Source of the DNA: Branchiostoma floridae
Taxonomy: Eukaryota > Chordata > Leptocardii > Amphioxiformes > Branchiostomatidae
DNA: 64,000 nt
Reading direction: 5' to 3'
NCBI RefSeq assembly: GCF_000003815.2
Contig: NC_049994.1
Location: 1,222,298 to 1,286,297 of the forward strand
The notes beneath the pieces are model-generated. The model was given only the letters and a program-made list of their open reading frames with translations. It was not told the DNA's origin and searched no databases. Below, piece after piece: positions 47,063 to 62,154 of this stretch; position 1 is the first letter of the stretch; each line of letters starts with the position of its first letter. A program made the position numbers and the translations under genes.

Positions 47063-50035
47063 TAGTAAAGGTAGTGTACAATGTATATTTGCTAGTACAT
47101 GTAGGTAGAGATTTTGTATGTTAGTATACATGTGAATTGTTAGATGTAAGTGTTAACAGATGGTTACAGATAGGAAATAATTGTAATAGCCCTTAATGAT
47201 GCTGGACTAGGACCAGACATTCTATTTAATGTTACATGTTGATATTTAGGTACTTAATCTGTGCTGCAGCTCTACTGTGTGTAATATGCCAAGTTTTTTT
47301 TTTTTTTCAATGCTTCTTGGGTGGAGCCTGTGGGGTCTGATTGTATTCAATATGCAAAAATTCATACAATATGCATATTATGTTACAGACTGTATGTCAT
47401 GATTGAAATAATTGAATACTCATAATGCAACCCAGAAGTTATCTTGCAGAATTAAATGGTAATTTCATAAATCCTAGTGTTCCATGATAGGACTGTCAAA
47501 CTTGTGTCATATTACTGAGAAAAAAAAGGAAAATGTAATTCCTCAGCGGTAAATGATGGAATTTCTCCTTACAAGCATTATGGAAATAAGGTTAACATCA
47601 GTCATAACCATTGTAGTTTTTTTAGATTACCACACTTATTGTAGTGTGATTAATGAGAAATGCTTATATTTCACAATTATAATTGCTAGAAAATGAAATA
47701 CTGTGCTACTGATATGGGAAAGATTTTTTCACACCAATTTGGCCCTGTAATTTGTTTGAAATATTACCGAATGTATAAGACATCCAATAGCATTTTTGTA
47801 TGATATTAAAACGTTTCCTTTTTTAACCATCTACAAATTATTATTTTTGTGGATAAGCAAAGTCTTTACATAGGAAGAAACGTCTGATATTGATTGTACC
47901 AAAATTTGAAAATGTCTACTGGGCAGTTTTAGTTTTAGCTTTGTGGTGCATTAAGAAATCTTCATGATGTTTCTTCAGGTATTATTTGAAAAGCTGTAAG
48001 TTTGACTGTTATGAAAAGTTCAGGGACTTAAGTTTACAAATTATGGTTGGCAGTTCCAGATCAGTAAAATTATGTATGGGTTTTGATAAAGGAACAGGTA
48101 AGAATCATATGGCACTTCCAGGTTGGCAAATTAAGATGAAGACATGTGCTTTTCTAATACATACTTAGTAATTATATAATGGTATGCTCTGTATACTTAC
48201 TATGCAATAGTTCACTTCACTGGGAACCTTTACTATTAATGTCTTACTTTCATACAGTATTCAACTCTTTGCTATATTTTCAATCTTGGTAACGTTATTC
48301 AAGAAATTGTTTTTTCCATACAAATGACATACAGAACTCCTGTCACAAATGATGTATATGGTCTCCACTGTAAGTCCTGATAGTACATAATTTGTGCTTA
48401 TGTCAAAATTTCCTGATTACATGTAGAAGTAACTACTGTTCAATGAACAGAGATGTTTAGCTATAATTAAATATCATTGGACATTAAATCGCACAAAGCA
48501 TATTCTAGTTTTTTATTCCTGCAGAAAGGTAATCAAGATAATTTCTGCTTGTGTCATCAAAGTAAGGCTTGCTTTTCTCAAGCAATTTTGTTGTGTATAT
48601 ATATACCTATAATTTTATGATAATCTCTGCTGCAAATGCATAACAGTCCGACTATGCTAATATAAGTTTTCATATGATAATTGTTCAGCATAGAGGTCAA
48701 TGTACTTAGAGCGAGTCAGCCAGTACAATAAGACTGTAATTCTTAGAATGGAAAGGAGTGGAGTACAAGAGAAAGCAAGTATTTGATTTTCTGATGTGTC
48801 TTGAATGCCAAAAGCCTCTAATTTGATATGTATGGTCATGTGTTCAGTACAATAAGATCACAATGTGGAACCACCCTGTGGTGTCGAACATGTGCCATCA
48901 TACAGTCATGGTACCAGTATAGACGCTCCCTTAGCCCTGTCCACATCTGTCAAAATGTACAAATGCAAAGTAAGACTATAGAAATGCAAACTTTTGATGG
49001 ACATGCAGCCACTCTTTCATTGGTCGAACTGCTAATTGCCATGCTACCATTGGTTGAGCTGCTAATGGTGATAGACAGTCAGGATCGGTCTATTGAGTGA
49101 ACAATGGGAAAGAAAACACACAACAGCAAAATGTCTGACCTGTAATACTGTTATGATATGTTCACTTAATCTGCCACAGAAGTCGACAAATTCAGATTGG
49201 TAATATGGCAAATTTCAGTCAGGAAATTAGTTTTGGAGTTCCAGTTTTACTGTGTTTATGTACTTAGTAATACGTGTTTTGTATTCTATCCACACATCAG
49301 TTTTGTATTCCACCAGTTTTGTAGTTTATCCATGCATGGTTTTATGATATTATCACAAACATTTTTAATTGGAAATTGCTACGATCTGTATAATCTGAGG
49401 CATGTTGACTTAAAAGTGATAACACAACAATGGTACTTTGCCTACCATGCAGAATTTTAGATACAGTTTTATCACTGTCTATGTTAGTTATGATCTTAAT
49501 CAACTGACATCATATGCAATGTTGAAGTCACCCTGCCATATATACATGTACATGCAGATTAGGAATATCACCTAAAACTTTGTTTCAGTATTTCTGTATA
49601 TACTAGACTTGTTCATGAAGGAAATGTTACCATAATAGACATACATTTGTATCTACATATATCTCTAAAGTATTATTTCTCCCCTGTATTGCTAGATATA
49701 CATCTTAAAGTAGGAGTGCCAAGTGTTACATTTCTGTGTTTTTTTGTTGTTGTGGTTTAATCAGGTAATGGGCCTTCATTTTTCTATTATTGCAATATTG
49801 AATAATGGTGATTTGCTACATTACTGGCTATATACATAAAATACTTATGTAACTGTGACTATATGATATTCTAAACAGAAATGATACAAACATTACAGTA
49901 TGATTACAATTATTTGATATCTGTTGGGTGAAGGTATGGATTAGAACAAGGCAACACATTATAGAACCATAATTAGATATGATGATTGTAATTGTTGTGT
50001 CCAGTCTTTGATATGGACTCATGTTGGCCATGATG

Positions 50036-50041
50036 AATAAA
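50036..50041 (+). terminator. Distal poly(A) signal AATAAA
   Basis: Canonical hexamer in TGAATAAAATC followed by TTTTTGTTGT-type GU-rich DNA within about 30 nt. It could end a long myosin transcript. Confidence 0.35.
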
Positions 50042-50661
50042 ATCTTTGCAAATATGATGCCAAACATGTTTTTGTTGTATCTCAGTCACATAAGTGTCAT
50101 AAGGACCTCATGGAAAACAGCATATACTACACCTTTATTGTACCCTTATATTCCAATGAAGCTTAGCCTTACAGTAAATACATGAGAAGGTACACGTATA
50201 AGCAGGCTAAGACTGGAGTTAGTCATTTTTTTAAGTCTGAAGGAAGCCATTTAATGATTTCAAAAGAACATTTTTTCTACAATGACTTACAACTGTTACA
50301 GTCTTTGTACAAGTTCTGCGGCAGTTGAACAATACATTGTCAGTAACTGACGTCATGGTTCAGCTGGGGATGCACCAACTGCGTCACAGGCGACGTCATG
50401 GTAGCGATGCTCAACATGTACTTGGCTGGCATGGGGTCCTGTCAGAAATAAGATTTTTAATAAAAAAAATTATATCCAAACTGCTCCCAATCTTTAAAAA
50501 GACTTCGCTAACAAAAAGGAGACATAATCTATCAATTGACATTCCCCCAATTAAATTTTATCTTTTATGGTATCTTGTATGGTTTTATGGATATTGTAAT
50601 ATCTGATGATGATAATACAAATGTACATTGAATGATTAGAATTTGGGCTCCCTAGCCGCCT

Positions 50662-50667
50662 TTTATT
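50662..50667 (-). terminator. Candidate poly(A) signal for the MFSD6-like gene
   Basis: AATAAA on the minus strand, about 1 kb beyond the stop codon. Another minus-strand AATAAA lies at 50855-50860. Both sit inside an interspersed repeat, so either may be incidental. Confidence 0.25.
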
Positions 50668-51217
50668 GTACTACAGCAGAACGTCTTGTATTGACATCTA
50701 ACAAACTGGACAGGCTATGGTCATGGCTGATATCCTTTGTGATCGGAAAGAAGTGACAGTTTGAGCCCTCTAGCAATTTTTTTGGTACTGCAGGAGGCGT
50801 TTCGGTTACAGGCTGGGATCAATGCATTTGTATGATTTCTGGCCTGCAGGTAATTTTATTGAAGACTGATGTAAATGGTATGCTGTGTAGCAAGGCTAGA
50901 ACTTACATTATAATGAGGAAAATCAATGTTTCATTTGTGCTTAATGATAGGAACTTCATACTCAGTGCATATGCAACTTGGCTGGAGAGGACCTTAAATG
51001 GATATGAATAGTGCATTGACCTAATTTGCATGATTAAAAGAAAAAACTGGGATATATCGTAGTGGTAAATAATGGCATATTCATACCTTTATGTAGTTTA
51101 GATAAACTTGAATATTGTCAAACATTGATCATGTAGATTTTGACATTATTTGCAAAATAAATGAGTTTCTGAAGAAAAGGATATTTGAAAAGTTACGTTG
51201 TTGAGAAGAGCAGGTAA

Positions 51218-51383
51218 TAGCCTGGTATCCAGCCGTAATATAGCTCCCGANNNNNNNNNNNNNNNNNNNNNNNNNNNNNNNNNNNNNNNNNNNNNNNNNN
51301 NNNNNNNNNNNNNNNNNNNNNNNNNNNNNNNNNNNNNNNNNNNNNNNNNNTCGGGAGCTATATTACGGCTGGATACCAGGCAA
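51218..51383. mobile_element. hAT-like MITE with 8-bp target duplication
   Basis: The ends TAGCCTGGTATCCAGCCGTA and TACGGCTGGATACCAGGCAA are inverted. The direct repeat GCAGGTAA flanks both sides (51210-51217 and 51384-51391). An 8-bp duplication is characteristic of hAT elements. The middle is an N gap. It shares arm sequence with the element at 42853. Confidence 0.8.
51251..51350. other. Assembly gap, 100 N, inside a fold-back element
   Basis: The gap sits exactly between two inverted arms (see the element at 51218), as expected when a hairpin blocks assembly. Confidence 0.99.
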
Positions 51384-51655
51384 GCAGGTAATGGATTCAT
51401 AACGACCATGAACCAGAAACTTATTTGCATATCACTTGCATTGTGATGAGACCAAATGACTTGGAAAAGGTATGAGGTCGTGGGACTCTATAGCTCGATC
51501 AGCCGTTGTGACTTTTGGGCAATCTGGCGTTCAACTCCGCCATAATAATGCCACTTAACGATGAATTCAGGATAACATATAACGTGATACGTACAATTAA
51601 AGGAACTAAATATACTCCATACATGATTTACCTACAACGCTTAAGAGTGGGTCGG

Positions 51656-55323
<3,668 letters not shown>

Positions 55324-56317
55324 TCTTGACTCTTCTCTCTGGACAGAAACAGAAAGAATGTCATAAACAAACATAAAAATGCCATCTTATCACCTGGTAG
55401 AAAGAGACCTAAAATTAGCACAGAAATTTGCTATCTTTTGTTCTGGACATGCTGTGGTCTTGATTTCTCTGGTACGTTAGCAAAGCATGGGAAAGAAAAT
55501 ATGGACACTAAATATGTACATGTACCCGCCGGTGTGAGGAAAATGCGAAAGCTGACTCAGTCAGTCACAGAGTTATTCCTGTTTGAAATAACACATAAGG
55601 CCATGTTGATGAGATTATATGGATGACATCCTCGTGGAAAGCAATTTTCATCCGCTTCCAAACAGCTTTCAGCCGCACTGTGCAAAATCGTGCATACAGC
55701 AGTGCAAAAAATTAGAAAATATAGAACGTTACAAGGATTTTAAAAAATTCGGAAAATGTTGTAGAATGGAGAACTGAGTATTGCAATGTCGAAGAGATGA
55801 TGTGAAATAAAAAATAAATTTACTCAACCTTCCTGACAACGTAGATTTCATATTGAATACAACTTTTTGTCAAACGTTTTTTTTTATTCGCAGTTTCGGG
55901 GTTAACGTTAAAATTCCCAGCTGAGAATGACATCATGACACGCGAATCAACAAGTCCTTATTTCTGAGTCCACTTTGTATCTGTCACATAGCAAATCATC
56001 ACGATCGATATCCATAACCATATCCTGTTCATAAACAAGCAAAATAAACAAAGAAACAGACGATACCAAAGATATATGATCGATGACACGGGTGGCTGTT
56101 TTACAGCTGTCAACGTTGTGCGTGTGTCCATTGGTCCGGTTTACTGCACAGTTTGAGTCGACTATTCGCAACACTTCTTATATATAGTAGAAGAGACTTG
56201 ATTATTTAACACATTTATTTAGCCCTGAATAGTATTTTAGGACAGAAAACGTGATAGTTGGAAAAGTTGTGATAACTTGGTTTTTAGTGGTTATTTCAAT
56301 AAATGTCTATATACTAG

Positions 56318-57540
56318 TGAAATAATGTGATAGAGGGGTGCTATCCCATTTTTTCTCTAGTAGACAAAAATTAAGACCAATCTTTTAACCTTGTATTAGT
56401 AAAATAATGTGATAAGGGGTTGCTATCACATTATTTCACTAATAGAGACCATCAAATATCTCTTACTAGAAAAATAATGTGATAAGAGGTTGCTATCACA
56501 TTATTTCACTAATAAAGATCATCTTAACTTCTCTTACTAGTAAAATAATGAGATAAGGGGTTGCTATCACATTATTTCACTAATAGACACTATCTTAACT
56601 TTACTTACTAGTAAAATAATGTGATAAGGGGTTGCTATCACAATCTTTCACTAATAGATCAATCTTAACAATCTCTTACTAGTAAAATAATGTGATAAGG
56701 GGTTGCTATCACATTATTTCACTAATAGAGACCATCTACATATCTCCTACTAGTAAAATAATGTGATAAGGGGTTGCTATCACAATATTTCACTAATAGA
56801 TCTATCTTAACAATCTCTTACTAGTAAAATAATGTGATAAGGGGTTGCTATCACATTATTTCACTAATAGATACTATCTTAACTTCTCTTACTAGTAAAA
56901 TAATGTGATAAGGGGTTTCTATCACATTATTTCACTAATTTATACCATCTTATCATCTCTTTCTAGTAAAATAATGTGATAAGCGGTTGCTATCACATTA
57001 TATATTAGTACCCCACTATCACATTATTTTACTAGAAAGAAGATACTGAATGTCACTATTAGTGAAATAATGTGTTAGTACCCCACTAACACATTATTTT
57101 ACTAGTACAGAATGTCTCTATTAGTGAAATAATGTGTTAGTACCCCACTATCACATTATTTTACTAGAAAGAAGATATTGAATGTCACTATTAGTGAAAT
57201 AATGTGTTAGTACCCCACTAACACATTATTTTACTAGAAAGAGGATATACAGAATGTCTCTATTAGTGAAATAATGTGTTAGTACCCCACTAACACATTA
57301 TTTCACTAGAAAGAAGATTATATACAGAATGTTTGTATTAGTGAAATAATGTGTTAGTACCCCACTAACACATTATTTTACTAGAAAGAAGATATACAGA
57401 ATGTCTCTATTAGTGAAATAATGTGTTAGTACCCCACTAACACATTATTTTACTAGAAGTAGATATACAGAATGTCTCTATTAGTGAAATAATGTGTTAG
57501 CACCCCACTAACACATTATTTTACTAGTAAGAATGGTAAG
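56318..57540. repeat. Tandem array of hairpin monomers arranged as a large inverted repeat
   Basis: Left half (about 56318-57000): nine monomers at about 71-bp period plus a divergent first copy. Each is an 18-bp stem (left arm TAGTAAAATAATGTGATA, right arm TATCACATTATTTCACTA) around the loop AGGGGTTGC, with a spacer such as ATCTTAAC. Right half (about 57000-57540): seven full monomers plus one truncated, period 62-74, running in the opposite orientation with left arm TAGTGAAATAATGTGTTAG, loop TACCCCA and right arm CTAACACATTATTTTACTA. The halves meet at about 57003. No coding frame. Confidence 0.95.
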
Positions 57541-57549
57541 AAATCAAAT

Positions 57550-57690
57550 TGAATCTACTGGTAAAATAATGTGATATGATTGTGTCAACCCTTATCACAA
57601 GTGAAAGTAGTTAACACGTTTTTCGACAGAAACACTTTTTGGAACTAAAATAATGTGATAAATACACAGCTCTAGTAGAAGCCAGTTAAT
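57550..57690. repeat. Decayed edge of the hairpin array
   Basis: GGTAAAATAATGTGATATGA, CCCTTATCAC and CTAAAATAATGTGATAAATA are isolated array arms beyond its right end. Confidence 0.6.
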
Positions 57691-58790
57691 TGCACAACGA
57701 ATCAACGCACACTTCTGTTAACAGCACAGAATTCCAAAGTCCCAAACCGGTACGGTCCAGCTAGATAGCTTGGCATTATTGCACCAGCCGGATAATTGCA
57801 CGGATGAATTCACCGGTAAATATGCAGTGCAATTAAGCATGTTAGCTGTTTTTTTTTTTTTTTTTTTGATTGCATGAAGTGGCAAATACATGATGATGAT
57901 GATGAAGTGGCAAATACATGATCTTTCTTGTTCCTCGCCGACTCAAGTTAGTTTGGCCTCGATGTAGTTTTGTCAGATATTGATAAGGCACTACGTCTCT
58001 ACATTAGTCTGCCTACCGTGGAAACAACATATGGCTGTCCAACATGCACAAAATGTTAACACAATGGCACGACTTCCTCCCTAGTCGATTTACACAAACG
58101 AAAAGGCACGACATTAATGAGAATGTACATTGTATGAAACGCGGTCTGGTATGCTGGGCCTAATGACAGTCATACCGACTATATACAGAATATAGATACA
58201 ACTAGATACGTCAAATAAGATTTGGGTACCATAGATTAGCTTTTTAAAGAGTCTAAGGTACTAGAAGCCTACCACGGAGTAAGCCTACTGCAGCTTGACA
58301 GGTCAAAACGTTAAGAGAAAGCAGTCACTGTGCTAAAATTAGCAAAACTGTCTGATATGAGATCGGATACTAGTATCTGGTGTAACTGACAAGTAAAATC
58401 AAGGAGTTTGGTAAAATTGCTTACTTGATGTAGGAAATCCTTGCATTCGTGATAATTGACAGTAAAAAATAATATTTGTCTGTTATACCCCTAGCCAATA
58501 AACAGTAACTACACACGGAAACATAATAAGAATAACCTTTACAAAGTTGAAATTTTACAAAATTCTATGTACAGTTAAGAGAAAATGTAAAACATAAACA
58601 AAGGTCTTCAAAACTAACTGGAATATTTATCTACTAATTTTCAATTGTTGTCAGTTCACTACAATCCGATTATATTTTATAGCAAGTGGCAGGACATAGC
58701 TAGAGGGCTGGTCACCAAATAAAGTACGTCGTTTGTTAGGCCGTGTGAAGGTGAACATTCTGTATTCGCTTTCAATGTTACCTTTCTATA
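57690..58790. other. Gene-free stretch
   Basis: A poly-T run (about 57849-57868) and a GATGATGATGATGATGA microsatellite (about 57889-57906) are the only features. No exon seen on either strand. Confidence 0.4.
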
Positions 58791-58797
58791 GCTGATA

Positions 58798-58798
<1 letters not shown>

Positions 58799-58836
<38 letters not shown>

Positions 58837-59235
58837 TGCACACATGCACACACATTCACACACACGTGCACCCACATACATGTAAACATTCAAACATACA
58901 CACATTCAAACACACAAATACACACATTCAAACACACAAATACACACACACATTTACACAAGTCATTCAAACACACACATACATTTATGTATTCAAACAC
59001 ACACATACACATTTACACATAAAACACACACATACTTGTACACACATAAACACACATTCACACATTATGTGACACAAACACACACACACACACACATACA
59101 TGCACACACATACGAATGTACACAGTCACACACATACACACACGCAGTCGCGCGCGAGCGCGCACACACACGCACAGACATGCACACACACATTCAAACA
59201 CACACACACATAGACACATTCAATACACACATTAT
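58799..59235. repeat. (CA)n-rich microsatellite tract
   Basis: A clean (AC)n run (58799-58832) continues as a 400-bp degenerate purine-pyrimidine alternating tract (ACACATTCAAACACAC-type sub-repeats). It includes GCGCGCGAGCGCGCACACAC (59149-59168), which strongly favours left-handed Z-DNA. Confidence 0.95.
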
Positions 59236-59239
59236 GTGA

Positions 59240-60010
59240 CAAGTAAAATAAGTAAAGTAACACAAACACATGATGAAAGCTTTGTTTATCACAAACAGTG
59301 TGGTGATACATGATCACGTAAGGCGACGAAAACATAACCTTCTTTGCGAAGGTAATGATAAGATCTAATGTGCGGACACGAATTATAACTAAGATTACCT
59401 GTAACATTATACGTCTGGCTACAAAGCAGTCCCTACTGTTGACATTTATCAGGTTAGTGGTGGGAATTATCAGTAGTCCCAGAGTTTACAAGACTTCGAT
59501 ACTCAAAACCTTTCGCAAATTTCACACCGATGTGTCTCATAGCAACGCCGAGGAAAGGATCAATTGTACGGTCTGCACAGCACTCAGCACGGCTAACATA
59601 GGCTTTCCACTGGCTAAAGGTGGTTTGTTATAATACATGAGGCTCTGCCTCGGATATGTTATATAGAGAACGTGTAGGCGGGCGTTACTACGTCTAGTCA
59701 GCAGTCAAATCCACCCCCGCGATACTCGAGCAGGTGCCACATGGTAATCTGACTGGCTGAGTGTCAGTTGTGCGCACAGCTCGATATGGGAGATAAAACC
59801 AAAACATACAATCTTCTAATTAGTTTCTCTGTTTCTAATTATGTTTACCTTCATGGAAGGGGAATTTTTTTTTAGCTACGTTTCTTCTTCAGTCTTCTTC
59901 TCCTTCTTTAGACCAATAAGGTCAACGTTTGTCAGCAGTAAAGTACCAGAATTTTTTGTGGTTTCGATGACACTTTGTAGCAAGTGGCAGGACATAGCCT
60001 GAGGTCCAAA
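59240..60010. other. Gene-free stretch right of the (CA)n tract
   Basis: No exon found. A minus-strand donor-like TTACAG|GTAATC near 59396 could mark a leader exon of the MFSD6-like gene but has no other support. AACACATGATGAAAGCTTTG here (about 59263) recurs as CACATGATGAAATCTTTGTT near 61683. Confidence 0.25.
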
Positions 60011-60014
60011 TCAA

Positions 60015-60180
60015 TCTCCAGGCAGATTTGCCAGTGGCATAAGGTAGTATCAAGGCTGGCTAAGGACTATAGCTGTCCAAAGGGAGTCATCGGTCACTGG
60101 GTAGCCAAACACGCTCCTATGCCGGCTTCACTCCTCTGGTAGCTCTTGATACTATCTTATGCTACCGTACGAGATTAGTC
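60015..60180. mobile_element. MITE, family CTCCAAGCAGAT, copy 3
   Basis: CTCCAGGCAGATTTGCCAGT on the left and CTTGATACTATCTTATGCTA with CCGTACGAGATTAGTCC on the right. The inner ACGCTCCTATGCCGGCTTCA matches copy 2, but the terminal right end is decayed. Confidence 0.6.
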
Positions 60181-60302
60181 CAAATAGCGTACTTATGTTG
60201 TTAGGCTGTGTGGATGTAAACGTTCTGTACTTGTTTGCACTTGCTGCCTTCTAGCTTACATTACACTACATGTCGTAATTACCACATGGTCTACGAGTTT
60301 GT

Positions 60303-60560
60303 GCCGGTGCAATGGCCTAGTGGGTACAGTGTTCGCCTTGCATTCGGTAGGTCGTGAGTTCGATCCCGGCCGAGTCATATAAAAAAATCTAAAAATGGTA
60401 CATGCTGCTTTCTCTGCCTAGAACTCAGCATTCGGGAAAGAGTATGGTAGTTGAACTAGCCCCCTGCTGTAGTGATTGCGTTGTGTGGCCCAGGGCTACA
60501 AAAACAGAGGTGGGCACCGCCCTATGCACCATCAGGCGCGGGAAGGGTTTAACTTAACTA
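60303..60560 (+). mobile_element. tRNA-derived SINE, family 3
   Basis: The head (about 60303-60377) holds the A-box-like ATGGCCTAGTGGGTACAG and the near-consensus B-box GAGTTCGATCCC. The body follows with CTCAGCATTCGGGAAAGAGT and a GGGCACCGCC stretch. Not a functional tRNA because the stems do not close cleanly. Confidence 0.65.
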
Positions 60561-60899
60561 CGAGTTTCTGTCCAGGACGTTACCATCACTCATCATCATC
60601 ATCATCGCGGGCTGCTTGCCCGGACCAGGTCCACTCTCTCCTTCCAAACGACTCTGTCCCCCATAGCGTTCTCTAAGTCCTCAACCCGCAACCCCACATC
60701 ACGAGCAAGCTAGCCATATAATTTGTCTCGTGTAATGCTCATTCAGAAAGGTAATTCACAGAAAGCAGTGGAATCTGTAGTTATGTATCGCATCCTAGCT
60801 GGACGTTACAGGCTGAAGCGAAGGTAATGACAACAGATGCAGTTGATCGATCCGCTAGGACAAAGCATCTAGTCGGTCACACTGGGTGGGAATAAAAAA

Positions 60900-61480
60900 G
60901 GGATCCGGAATGTATATTTTAGGTTCGTGTGCGTTTGTCTACATGATAACTCCAGAATGTCAGACTTCATTGTTTGGATATATGGTATTTGGATATTTCA
61001 AAATAATTAGATTTTGAGGCACCTAGCGGCTTATAATGGTACTGGAGCGGAACTAACGGTTTTGATATGTCAAGAATTAGACCCACTATGGTCATCATTT
61101 TTTTATAGCTGTTAGCAGACTCTATAATAAATCTTGATAGGTTTGGGCCCAAATGGTGGCTTACAAAAACGCCGGGGCCGGTTTTAGTTCAAGCTTTGAA
61201 AGATAGTAGCTCATGAAGGGGTTGACGGACCGTCACGGGTTTTGGTATAGAGATGCTCAAGGAAATGATTTACATAATCAGATTCTAACTATACAAAGCA
61301 GGATATAATTTGCACAATTAGTGAGGAAAGTTTTCCACTCCAATGATAGGTCTCTAAAATACGTGACATATGACAAAAAGAGAAATATCCATATATATCT
61401 ATTGCACAAATGAAGACCTAATTTGCATAATTAATGAGAATGTACTTTGATTTCATAGTTGCCTACGCAAGGGATTAGAA
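60900..61480 (+). repeat. Long interspersed repeat family, copy 5
   Basis: GTGTGCGTTTGTCTAC, AGGCACCTAGCGGC, GGTACTGGAGCGGAACT, GGGCCCAAATGGTGGC and TTTGCATAATTAATGAGAAT appear in family order. Confidence 0.5.
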
Positions 61481-61919
61481 GCCTTTGTACATATCTATCA
61501 CGATGAATTTAAAATAATTGAATTGTTGCAATAGATACCATTTTTGTATAGTCACGATTGCAACATATTGCAGATTGGTAATAGTTTGAAAATTTTCACA
61601 CCCAATATCTAGTGGATTGCAACAGGTAAACTCTCCTCAACCAGATCTGGTTTCATTTACGGATTGGTTTTAGTAACACAAGCACATGATGAAATCTTTG
61701 TTTACCACAAACAGTGTGGCGGTACCGGCAGAAGGGAACCCGGAAATTAGAAATAAAAACCTCCAAAGGGTTCTACAATAATAAGACAATCTAAAAAAAG
61801 AAACAAGTATTTACGAAACAAAGGAAAAGTGCCAATTATTAATGTTCAGTACTGTTTAAATGCTATTTGTTGTTGATCTTGTAGTGCTTAGTGTCACCTA
61901 GATCAGCAAATTCCCTTGC

Positions 61920-62154
61920 TGTTTCTATAAACAGTATACTTTAAAGGGAGGGGCTACTAACCCTCCCCCCTTAACGTGCTAGACGCACCTTCTCGAATAC
62001 TGGACGCCCATTTCAGTACGTCCCTTCTAAGGAGCGAGTGCAGCCCCAACCGCCATGCCTTCTCAGAATTTCAACCATGGCCTCCCACTTACCAACCAAC
62101 TGGAACCAGGAGTTCAACTGTGAAGCTGCTACCAGTTGAGCTACAGGGACATCT
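61920..62154 (-). mobile_element. tRNA-derived SINE, family 1, second copy
   Basis: On the minus strand the head GATGTCCCTGTAGCTCAACT then GGTAGCAGCTTCACAGTTGA matches the copy in myosin intron 18. The A-box TAGCTCAACTGG is close to consensus. Confidence 0.5.

Larger units (their letters stand above)
46991..50060 (+). other. Myosin 3' UTR and flank with candidate poly(A) signals
   Basis: AT-rich sequence without a supportable coding exon. The first AATAAA lies at 47057-47062, 67 nt after the stop, giving a very short 3' UTR if used. A second AATAAA at 50036-50041 could end a 3-kb 3' UTR. ATTAAA variants occur between them (near 47806 and 48482). The stretch at about 48980-49110 belongs to a dispersed repeat also seen near 12380, 25360 and 2560. 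Confidence 0.45.
50590..51480 (+). repeat. Long interspersed repeat family, copy 4 with a nested MITE
   Basis: Family modules GGGCTCCCTAGCCGCC, GTACTACAGCAGAACGTCTT, GAGCCCTCTAGC and GGTACTGCAGGAGGCGTTTC, and the end AGGTATGAGGTCGTGGGACT. A fold-back element is inserted at 51218-51383. It lies between the two convergent genes. Confidence 0.5.

Noticed and set aside
55374-55374. Upstream ATG giving 17 extra residues on the MFSD6-like protein
   Set aside because: It lies 5' of a strong splice acceptor (exon edge 55338) and reads through its polypyrimidine tract, so it is intronic.
56318-57540. CRISPR-like array of regularly spaced palindromic repeats
   Set aside because: Eukaryotic context, spacers that are themselves repeated rather than unique, an orientation switch in the middle and no cas genes.
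58836-59407. His/Thr-rich open frames in the (CA)n tract
   Set aside because: Translation of a microsatellite; no splice sites or homology.
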